In this document: positions 48,675 to 55,599 of the stretch, piece after piece
How the letters are laid out: every line of letters begins with the position of its first letter
Numbering within the stretch: position 1 is the stretch's first letter
From: Segniliparus rotundus DSM 44985
GTDB lineage: Bacteria; Actinomycetota; Actinomycetes; Mycobacteriales; Mycobacteriaceae
DNA length: 64,000 bases
Assembly: GCF_000092825.1 (NCBI RefSeq)
Contig: NC_014168.1
Coordinates: forward strand, 1,913,946 to 1,977,945
Direction: 5' to 3'
Notes under the pieces: generated by a model
Seen by the model: the letters and a program-made list of their open reading frames with translations, nothing else
Told to the model about the DNA's origin: nothing
Databases searched by the model: none
Made by a program: the position numbers and the translations under genes

Positions 48675-48767
48675 TTCTCGCTTTCCCCGGAAAAACCCCG
48701 CATCCTGTCGGAGATCCCCGGTTCCCTGATGTCACGAGCGCTGCTCGGGCACAGAGAGGAACCAGGT

Positions 48768-49184
48768 ATGACGAAACGACTCAACTCCGCGCAGCGGATC
48801 ACCCGTTGCCGGACGCATCCGGCCGCGAGGCGGCCGCAGCTGGCCGATCAGGCGTTGCTGCTGTCCTGCGGACTGTTGCGCGCGAACGGCATGGCCGTCA
48901 TCGAAGCGGACTGGCGCTCGCGCGACCACCGGATCGGCGTTGTTGCGAGGGACGGCGGCGCGCTCTGCTTCATCGCCGTCATCGCACACGGCGCCATCGG
49001 CTCCAAACCCACCGAACGGCTCGTGGACCACAGCGCTCGCCTGCGGCTGCGCGCGGCCGCGGGCGAGTGGTTGCGCAACGAGCCCGCGGTCACGACCGCG
49101 GGCTCGTTGCGCTTCGACCTGATCTGCGCCGTGATCCGGCATCCAGGCGCGTTTGAGCTGCGCCATCACAAGGGGGTGGCGTGA
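48768..49184 (+). CDS. YraN/UPF0102-like protein with degenerate nuclease motif
   Basis: 138 residues from ATG 48768 (GAGGAACCAGGT precedes it). Position before comM and dprA is that of YraN (Rv2898c). The fold-level pattern is kept (VIEADWRSRDHRIGVVARDG, GALCFIAVIA). But YraN normally has RNWR...GEIDLIA...VFVEVK; here the acidic and lysine residues of the D-ExK nuclease motif read RIGVV and IAVIA. Catalysis is therefore unlikely. A 40-bp perfect palindrome lies inside the gene. The stop overlaps the comM start region. Confidence 0.65.
   Translation: MTKRLNSAQRITRCRTHPAARRPQLADQALLLSCGLLRANGMAVIEADWRSRDHRIGVVARDGGALCFIAVIAHGAIGSKPTERLVDHSARLRLRAAAGEWLRNEPAVTTAGSLRFDLICAVIRHPGAFELRHHKGVA
49073..49112. 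repeat. perfect 19-bp inverted repeat with 2-nt spacer
   Basis: The left arm GCGCAACGAGCCCGCGGTC (49073-49091) and its exact complement (49094-49112) are separated by AC, inside the yraN-like frame. The repeat encodes NEPAVTTAGSLR at a variable place of the protein. Such a long perfect palindrome in coding DNA is unusual; it could form a strong RNA hairpin or cruciform, or be a recombination scar. Confidence 0.85.
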
Positions 49185-50692
49185 TGGCGATGGGCAGATC
49201 GCATTCCGTCGGCGTGATCGGGGTCGAAGGGATCATCATCGAGGTTGAAGCGTACCTCGACCCAGGAGCGGCAGGGGTGTGCCTGGTCGGCCTGCCCGAC
49301 ACCGCCTTGCAAGAATCCCGCGACCGGATCCGGGCTGCGGTGCGCAACAGCGGGGCCGCATGGCCGCAAGGCCGGGTCACCCTCGCACTGTCTCCTGCCA
49401 CCGTGCGCAAAGTCGGCTCGATGCACGACGCCGCGTTGGCGGTCGCAGTGCTCGTCGCGTCCGGCGGGCTGCCCGCCGACGCGGCGAAACGCGCCGTCGT
49501 CCTTGGCGAGCTGGCATTGGACGGCAGACTGCGCCCCGTGCGAGGAGTTCTGCCCGCCGTGCTCGCGGCGAGGCGGGCAGGCTGGTCGGATGTGGTGGTG
49601 CCAGAGGCGAACCTGTCCGAGGCGGGCCTGGTCACGGGATTGCGAGTGCACGGAGCCCCGTCGCTCACAGCACTGTGCTCATGGCTGCGCGGGCAGCGCG
49701 AGCTGCCCCAGCCCTCACCGAAGCCCCAGCAGACTGCAGATCCAGGTCCCGACCTCGCCGATGTCGTCGGACACGAAGAAGCGCGATTCGCGCTGGAAGT
49801 GGCTGCCGCAGGCGCGCACCACCTCATGCTGACCGGACCCCCCGGGGTCGGCAAAACCCTGCTCGCCGCCCGACTGGTCGGGCTCCTGCCCCAGCTCAGC
49901 GACGACGAAGCCCTTGAGGTGACCGCCATCCACTCTTTGGCGGGCTCGCTTTCCGAAGAGCATCCGGTCGTGCTTCGTCCGCCGTTCATCGCGCCGCACC
50001 ACACCACGTCGGTCACCGCCCTCGTCGGCGGCGGCGTGGGCATGGCCACTCCTGGAGCGGTGTCGAAAGCGCACTGCGGCGTGCTGTTCCTCGACGAATG
50101 CGCGGAGATGGGCGCGAAATCCCTGGAATCGCTGCGAACACCGCTCGAAGAGGGCGAAGTCCGCATCGCGCGACGCGACGGGGTGGCTCGCTACCCGGCC
50201 CGGTTCCAACTGGTCCTGGCGTGCAACCCATGTCCGTGCGCGCCGTCTCGCGACCTTGATTGCGTGTGTCCGCCACAGCTTCGACGGCGCTACCTTGGCA
50301 AGCTCTCCGGCCCGCTCATCGACCGAGTCGACCTGAGGGTGCGGCTGCACCAAATATCCGCGGGCATGTTCGAACACGAACGAGGCGAATCATCGCAGAC
50401 TGTCCGGGCGCGAGTCGCCGAAGCGCGGACTGCGGCCGCGAAGCGATGGCAGAACTACGGGTGGCGCACCAACGCGCAAGTGCCCGGCCCGTTCCTGCGC
50501 CAAGAGTTCCCCCTCGACAAACCCGCGTTGCAACCATTGGAGCTTGCGCTGCGCCGCGGCATGGTCAGCGCCCGAGGGGCAGATCGGTGTTTGCGGGTCG
50601 CGTGGACGCTCAGCGACCTCGCTGGCAAAGACCGCCCCTGCGTGTCCGAGGTGGCCCAGGCGCTGTCGTTCCGAGACCGGAGCGCGGCATGA
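49184..50692 (+). CDS. comM: ComM-type AAA+ ATPase (Mg-chelatase family)
   Basis: 502 residues from ATG 49184 (MAMGRSHSVGV, as in mycobacterial Rv2897c); a GTG one codon earlier is possible. An N-terminal ChlI-like domain (GLPDTALQESRDRIRAAVRN) is followed by the AAA+ module with Walker A GPPGVGKT, Walker B VLFLDECAEM and the arginine-rich YPARFQLVLACNPCPCAP. ComM is a hexameric helicase that helps branch migration of incoming DNA during natural transformation. It lies between yraN and dprA as usual. Confidence 0.94.
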   Translation: MAMGRSHSVGVIGVEGIIIEVEAYLDPGAAGVCLVGLPDTALQESRDRIRAAVRNSGAAWPQGRVTLALSPATVRKVGSMHDAALAVAVLVASGGLPADAAKRAVVLGELALDGRLRPVRGVLPAVLAARRAGWSDVVVPEANLSEAGLVTGLRVHGAPSLTALCSWLRGQRELPQPSPKPQQTADPGPDLADVVGHEEARFALEVAAAGAHHLMLTGPPGVGKTLLAARLVGLLPQLSDDEALEVTAIHSLAGSLSEEHPVVLRPPFIAPHHTTSVTALVGGGVGMATPGAVSKAHCGVLFLDECAEMGAKSLESLRTPLEEGEVRIARRDGVARYPARFQLVLACNPCPCAPSRDLDCVCPPQLRRRYLGKLSGPLIDRVDLRVRLHQISAGMFEHERGESSQTVRARVAEARTAAAKRWQNYGWRTNAQVPGPFLRQEFPLDKPALQPLELALRRGMVSARGADRCLRVAWTLSDLAGKDRPCVSEVAQALSFRDRSAA

Positions 50693-51309
50693 GGCGCGAC
50701 GAACGCGAACTGGCCTGGGCGTACTTGTCCCGAGTCGTGGAACCGCCCTGCCCTGAGCTGATCGAATTCCTCAAAGAGCGGGACGTGGTCGAAGCAGCTC
50801 GTCTGATCTCCAAAGACGAGCTTCCCCATGAGCAGAGGAAACTTCGAGAGCTGACCTGCGCGCGCCGAGAGTGCGATTTCGCCCGGCACGACCTCGAAAA
50901 AATCACCCAGCTCGGGGGTCGTCTCATCACTGCGGACTCACCCGATTGGCCCGCCTGGCGCTTGCTGGCTTTCGAGCAAGCACGGGCTCGGGACGGCGGC
51001 GGACACCACAGGCTCGCGCTCGCCGAACCACTCGCCTTGTGGACGCTCGGCGACATCGACCTCGCGACGGCAACCGGGTTCAGCTGCGCGGTGGTGGGCA
51101 CACGGGCCAGCACCGGCTACGGGGAGCGGGTCGCTGCGCAATGGTCCTGTGAGATCGCCGAAGCCGGAGGCGCCGTCATCTCTGGCGGCGCGTACGGAGT
51201 CGACGCGGCGGCGCATCGCGGAGCGCTCGCCGGAGGCGGCACGACACTCGCTTTGCTCGCGTGCGGCGTGGATGTGCCCTATTCTGCAAGTCCTAAAGGT
51301 ACCTTCTGA
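50689..51309 (+). pseudogene. dprA: truncated dprA (DNA processing protein)
   Basis: 206 residues from ATG 50689, overlapping the comM stop. The protein begins normally and enters the DprA Rossmann fold (CAVVGTRASTGYGERVAAQW, VISGGAYGVDAAAHRGALAG, ALLACGVDVPY). It then reads SASPKGTF and stops at 51309. Known DprA proteins need another 150 or more residues, including the rest of the fold that binds single-stranded DNA and RecA. Homology ends at about 51285, where accessory DNA begins, so a rearrangement or insertion has probably destroyed dprA. Confidence 0.85.
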
Positions 51310-51675
51310 GGCACATTCGTGGCGAAGGACGATTGGAGAACGAAAGTGGCATGTTCACGGCACTTTAGTCCGGACAGGTCGTGCTATCTCGTTGATGCGG
51401 TGAAGGCGGTTCGACTGGGCTCGGCGCAGGCTCGACCTCGGCTCCGACTCGGGAGTGCAGAAAATCGTGGGGCGGGGGAGCTTGCGGACATCCTGTAGCG
51501 ATGCCTTGAGCCCTGGACAGGCGATGAGTGGCCAGTATGCTCATGACCGCCGACGATGACCACGCTCTCATACGGAACAGATCAGTTGTGGGATGACGCT
51601 CAACCGCTGTGCGTATCCATGGCATGGTGTAGCCTCGCCTCTGTGCAACGACGGAGTCCTTCGCGAGGGTTTCAT
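51310..51675. other. gene-free stretch after the dprA breakpoint
   Basis: 366 bp with no convincing frame on either strand. It lies between the broken dprA and the first accessory gene. I see no insertion-sequence ends, tRNA or direct repeats that would explain the junction. Confidence 0.45.
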
Positions 51676-52191
51676 ATGCGTGAGCTGGCGGAACGCATCA
51701 CCTTGGCGCATATGACGGATTTGATCGTGTCTTCTCTCGCCGTTTCCTGCCTCATGGGATGCGGAACCGGCTCGGCTGCCCCGACTGCGGTGCCGGTCAG
51801 TTCTGCGGAGGGGGTTGCCGGGCAGGTGGTGGAGTTCTCCGTGACCGCAGAGCCTGCGGCGCACGCGGTGATCTCCTGGGGCGTCTACAACAACTCGGAG
51901 ACTCCTGCGCAGAAGGTTCTGGAGGCGTGCGGCGACACGGGCGGCCCAACGGACAGGCCGCTGCCGTTCCACGCGTCGTGCGCTGCGCAAAAGGGCAGTC
52001 AGCTCGCGTCGGTCACCGCCACATGGGTCTCGGCCAGCGGCGATCTGCCGAAACTGCACTGCTCGATCAAAGTGGGCGGAAAGACTCTGACCGAGGCCGA
52101 CAGCCCTCAGCAAGGCGCGGGAAGCGGCGGGTTCGCTTCCACGAATGTCGCGTGCACGCACCGGCTCGCGTGGAAACTGCCGCCTCGCTGA
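51676..52191 (+). CDS. MmpS-like lipoprotein
   Basis: 171 residues from ATG 51676 (GAGG 7 nt upstream); ATG 51712 is an alternative. The signal peptide ends in LMGC. The mature part has the MmpS layout: VVEFSVTAEPAAHAVISWGV near the start, then LHCSIKVGGKTLTEADS and TNVACTH near the end, so a cysteine pair closes the beta-sandwich. MmpS proteins assist MmpL lipid or siderophore exporters, but no MmpL gene is here. It is the first gene after the dprA break. Confidence 0.6.
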   Translation: MRELAERITLAHMTDLIVSSLAVSCLMGCGTGSAAPTAVPVSSAEGVAGQVVEFSVTAEPAAHAVISWGVYNNSETPAQKVLEACGDTGGPTDRPLPFHASCAAQKGSQLASVTATWVSASGDLPKLHCSIKVGGKTLTEADSPQQGAGSGGFASTNVACTHRLAWKLPPR

Positions 52192-52281
52192 ACCGGAACA
52201 CACATGAACGCCCACTGAATGGGCACGAGCGTTTCTTGCCCCTGCTAGAATCCTCGCAGGATTGAGAGGAGAGGAACCAGA

Positions 52282-53373
52282 ATGACGTTGACCGTGAATC
52301 CTGCCGCGTTGTCGCATTTCAGGGATGTGGAGACGGCTTTGGCGGGCAAGACCGAGGACGCGAAGAAATACGTCGAGAAGCATCTCGAAGACCTCGGCGT
52401 GTTCAGCACGGGGGTGGCTGGCGTTGTGACGTGGCAGGTCGCGATCAGCAAGATCCCCGAAGCCCGCGAAGCGGTCCTCGCCAACCTCGACCGGCTGCAC
52501 GAACTCGTGACCGGATCGGCGAAAACCGTGGGAGATTCCGGGGACGAGTACAAAAAGCTCGACCTGCACCACGCCCAGCAGATCGACGAAGGATTCACCG
52601 AACAGCCCTATGAGCATTACAAACCAGCGGGCAAGCCCGGAGCGGCGGAAGATCCCGCGTCGAAGCTCACCGATCCAAAGGCGGAGCATAAGATCCCCGA
52701 GGTCATTGGCGAGACGTTCTCCCTCGGCAGTTGGCTGAGCCTGGGCAAGCTGGCGGACGAAGCCATTAAGGCGATCTGCGGGGTGAATCCTGGGGAATGG
52801 GTGGCTCAGCGGCTCGCGGGTGATTGGGAGGAGTTCTCGAAAGCGGCGGACTCACTGCGGCATGTTGGTGATTTCTACGCCGCGTTCGCGGACAATATCG
52901 GGGCTGATCTGGATACGATGCTCCAATCGTGGCAAGGGCACGCCGCGACAGAGGCTGGCGCGTATTTCACCTCGCTCGCCGCGAGCGTGCAAAACCAAAA
53001 GAATCCTCTTTTCGCCTTGGCGCAACAGATGGACATCACCGCCGAGGGTGTCGCTTCGTTCGTGGATTTCGTGAAGGGCTTGCTAGAAGAACTCATGGAT
53101 TACGGCATAAGCCTCGGTATTGAAGCGGCTGCCGCAGCTGCCAGCTCGGAGACTCTACTAGGTCCCCTGATCGCAGGAGGGTGCGCCGCTTACACGATTT
53201 ATAAGGCAGAGCAGACCTGGAAGAAAATAGCGGATACAATCGACAAGGCTTGGTCGATATCCCAAGCCTTTGTAGGTTTCACCACTGGCACTATGGGCGC
53301 TCTGCGCGACTTGCAGAACAGCCCTCTGCCCGCAGGGGCGTACCAGCACCCTAGCGCTCCGGAGCATCACTGA
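52282..53373 (+). CDS. putative ESX substrate with two WXG100-like segments
   Basis: 363 residues from ATG 52282 with GAGAGGAG upstream. The first helical segment (about 1-105) contains DEYKKLD, a YxxxD export-type signal. The second (about 175-285) contains SWQGHAATEAGAYFTSLAAS, a WxG turn at about W217 with flanking helices. A hydrophobic stretch follows (EAAAAAASSETLLGPLIAGG). The C-terminus is short and polar. It overlaps the next gene by one base. Function beyond probable type VII export is not apparent. Confidence 0.68.
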   Translation: MTLTVNPAALSHFRDVETALAGKTEDAKKYVEKHLEDLGVFSTGVAGVVTWQVAISKIPEAREAVLANLDRLHELVTGSAKTVGDSGDEYKKLDLHHAQQIDEGFTEQPYEHYKPAGKPGAAEDPASKLTDPKAEHKIPEVIGETFSLGSWLSLGKLADEAIKAICGVNPGEWVAQRLAGDWEEFSKAADSLRHVGDFYAAFADNIGADLDTMLQSWQGHAATEAGAYFTSLAASVQNQKNPLFALAQQMDITAEGVASFVDFVKGLLEELMDYGISLGIEAAAAAASSETLLGPLIAGGCAAYTIYKAEQTWKKIADTIDKAWSISQAFVGFTTGTMGALRDLQNSPLPAGAYQHPSAPEHH

Positions 53374-53858
53374 TGGGCGGCGAGGCGAAGCCGCTGCTCG
53401 ATGTGGCGCGGGGCGATCAGGCGCAGTCAGAAGTGCTGCGGGCCTCCCTGAAAATACTGCGGGACAAGAGCGGCAACCCCGAGTTCAAATCTCTAGTCGA
53501 CGATGTTCTCGCAGGGCGCAGAAGCCTCCGGGACGTGTCGCGCAATGCCGTTTTCAACGACAGCATCGCGAAGGACGCGGCCAAAGGCATCGCCGCCTAC
53601 AACGACCTTTCCGAAGAGGAACGGCAAACGCTCGCAGCGAAAGGCGAAGCCCAGCTTGAGCGCATACCCTCCGGCGAGATCAGCGCCATAGAGGCAATTT
53701 CAGGCGAGGCCCCGCAAGAAGACGAGTACGAGTTCGACCCCGACGACCCATTGCGCCGCAACGCCCCTGCAGGCCAATCACCCCAAAACACTCTCGCTCA
53801 TGAGGAAGAAGACGAGTACGAGTTCGACCCTTCCGACCCTCTTCGAAGAAGGGGTTGA
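53373..53858 (+). CDS. small ESX-module protein with acidic tail repeats
   Basis: 161 residues from ATG 53373, sharing one base with the previous stop. The first 110 residues are helical (SEVLRASLKILRDKSGNPEF, AAYNDLSEEERQTLAAKGEA). The tail has two copies of a 14-residue motif, EDEYEFDPDDPLRR and EDEYEFDPSDPLRR. Such an acidic Tyr-containing tail might be a recognition tag or docking site. No family is recognised. It is probably the cognate partner or chaperone of the 363-residue protein. Confidence 0.6.
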   Translation: MGGEAKPLLDVARGDQAQSEVLRASLKILRDKSGNPEFKSLVDDVLAGRRSLRDVSRNAVFNDSIAKDAAKGIAAYNDLSEEERQTLAAKGEAQLERIPSGEISAIEAISGEAPQEDEYEFDPDDPLRRNAPAGQSPQNTLAHEEEDEYEFDPSDPLRRRG

Positions 53859-53865
53859 GTCGTGT

Positions 53866-54231
53866 TCATCCTGTGAGGGAGAACAGCGCCCCCAGTCCCG
53901 CGACCAGCAAGAGCATCGCCACGTTGGTTATAAGCCATCCGCCGAATGTTCTCATGGGGACGCGTGGCAGCACTCCTCGCGGAGTCTCGACGCGCAATTG
54001 CGCGAGTTTGAGGAAGACACGGAAGTTGAAGACCGCGAGCGCGAAGAGCACGCCCGCCATCGCTATCACGAAAGCGAGCCTCCACCCGAACCGGTTGAAA
54101 TTCAAAATGCCGGATACGACGACCGCGACCCCGAAAATCCCCCATCCCGCCGCTGCTCCCGCGAAACGAGCCCCAGTCAGAGACTGAACAGTGAACATAC
54201 GCGTTTCGGCATTGGGTTCAGGCGTTGACAC
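53866..54231 (-). CDS. small multi-pass membrane protein
   Basis: 121 residues from ATG 54231 with three hydrophobic helices (GAAAGWGIFGVAVVVSGIL, WRLAFVIAMAGVLFALAVF, LITNVAMLLLVAGLGALF). No family is recognised. It is the last gene of the minus-strand ESX-like operon, 3 bp after the 292-residue gene. It might anchor or protect against the secreted product of the operon; this is a guess from position. Confidence 0.6.
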   Translation of the reverse strand: MSTPEPNAETRMFTVQSLTGARFAGAAAGWGIFGVAVVVSGILNFNRFGWRLAFVIAMAGVLFALAVFNFRVFLKLAQLRVETPRGVLPRVPMRTFGGWLITNVAMLLLVAGLGALFSLTG

Positions 54232-54234
54232 TGT

Positions 54235-55113
54235 TTAAAGCTCCTTAGCCTCGAGGAGCCAGGTTTTGGTGTGGCGGTGTTCTTCGATGTGTTCGAGGAG
54301 CCATATGGCGAGTTTGCCCATGGTGTAGTCGAAGGAGAGCAGCATCCAGTTCAGGTACTGATACCAAGACTCGACGAGCTCCGCATGACATCCGAGGGGC
54401 AGGCCGGAGTGCTCTGCCTGCTGGTCTCTGACGATTTTGAGGACTTTGTGGACGCGCTCGCGCATGTCCCTGGTCGCGCCCGGCTCGCCCGCGTCTATCA
54501 GGGCGATGCGGGCGTGATAGTCCTCGAAGAAGTAGCGTTTGCCCTCGGGATCCTCCTCCGGCCCCGGCTCGCGCCAAACCCCGCCCGACTTGGGCCATGG
54601 CCCCGCTCTTCCCCATTCAGGCAGCCCGATGTCTTCGGGGGTCTCTTCCCGTTGGAACCACGCGGCCTCCCCGAATTTCGTCCATTCGTCCTCGCCCGCA
54701 GCCCACGCGCGCACCGACGCGAGATATCGCGCGGCCTCGGCCTGGGCTTCTTCGGCGTGGACCCATGTCGCGAGGGTGAGACGGTCCCAACAGGCCTCCA
54801 AGGTTCGGCGCACGGTGCGGATCATCGGATGCGTCCCGAAGCCCCGCCCGTCGCGGATCGACAGCATTTCCCGATGCGCCGGGATCCAGCCCACGCGCTG
54901 CTCACGGCATGTGCGGTGGTTCACCGGGCAGTAGGAGCAACCGCAGTTGGTCAACCCATACGGGAATCCGATCATCTCGTGCGCGCACGCTCTCGCCCGA
55001 ACCTCCTCCTCGACCATCGCTGTGGCGCCGAGGAAGTCCTCCAGGTGCGCCTCAATGAGCGCTGCGTGCTCCGCGCGCGCCGCCCGGACATCGCGGCCAG
55101 TCACTTGTGTCAC
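54235..55113 (-). CDS. hypothetical protein with a cysteine cluster
   Basis: 292 residues from GTG 55113, which overlaps the previous stop (GTGA); the longer upstream frame is a shadow. TNCGCSYCPVNHRTC (about residues 52-66) has four cysteines and a histidine in a compact cluster that could bind zinc or an iron-sulfur centre. The rest is rich in Trp, Glu and Arg and mainly helical (TRDMRERVHKVLKIVRDQQA). There is no signal peptide, so it is cytosolic. Family and function are unknown. Confidence 0.6.
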   Translation of the reverse strand: MTQVTGRDVRAARAEHAALIEAHLEDFLGATAMVEEEVRARACAHEMIGFPYGLTNCGCSYCPVNHRTCREQRVGWIPAHREMLSIRDGRGFGTHPMIRTVRRTLEACWDRLTLATWVHAEEAQAEAARYLASVRAWAAGEDEWTKFGEAAWFQREETPEDIGLPEWGRAGPWPKSGGVWREPGPEEDPEGKRYFFEDYHARIALIDAGEPGATRDMRERVHKVLKIVRDQQAEHSGLPLGCHAELVESWYQYLNWMLLSFDYTMGKLAIWLLEHIEEHRHTKTWLLEAKEL

Positions 55114-55577
55114 GCCCCCGCGCCGCTGAGGGATTCGGAGAGCGCCGTCGCCTCCACGCCCGCGTTGCGCAGCAGCAACACCACGTCCAACAACCGGTCC
55201 TCGTGCTCGGCGGTGTACAGGCTGGCGAACGCCCGCAACAACGCGACACGCTGCGCCGTGGAGAGGACCTCGCCCGCCGACGGCTCGAAGCCATCCACCT
55301 TCGCCCACCCCGCGACCGCGGCCCGCGCCGCCGCCGCGTCGCGCTCCGCGGCCTCGACCGCCTCCCACGCCGCGCGCACCAGCTCCGCGTCCGGGGCCTG
55401 CCCGTTGTTCGCCAAACCGTACAAGGCGGAGAAGACCCGGTCGTCCTCGCTGGAGAAGTTGCTGCTCGCCAACTGCGGGCGCAGCAACGCGTACCCGACC
55501 TCCCGGAACCTATCGCGCCGGACACTCGCGGCCCGGCCCGCCAGCTCGGGGTCCATCGCCCGCAACGGATGCGCCAT
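55110..55577 (-). CDS. small helical hypothetical protein
   Basis: 155 residues from ATG 55577. Entirely helical and Ala/Glu/Arg-rich (ELVRAAWEAVEAAERDAAAA, SLYTAEHEDRLLDVVLLLRN). No signal or membrane segment. It lies between the 758-residue protein and the cysteine-cluster protein, coupled to the latter by a 4-nt overlap. A chaperone or immunity-like role is conceivable but unsupported. Confidence 0.55.
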   Translation of the reverse strand: MAHPLRAMDPELAGRAASVRRDRFREVGYALLRPQLASSNFSSEDDRVFSALYGLANNGQAPDAELVRAAWEAVEAAERDAAAARAAVAGWAKVDGFEPSAGEVLSTAQRVALLRAFASLYTAEHEDRLLDVVLLLRNAGVEATALSESLSGAGA

Positions 55578-55599
55578 CAACCTGCCTGCCCTTCCCCGC

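Noticed and set aside
49073-49112. Palindrome as a terminator
   Set aside because: It is within a coding frame with more than 70 bp of gene left, and comM follows directly by overlap.
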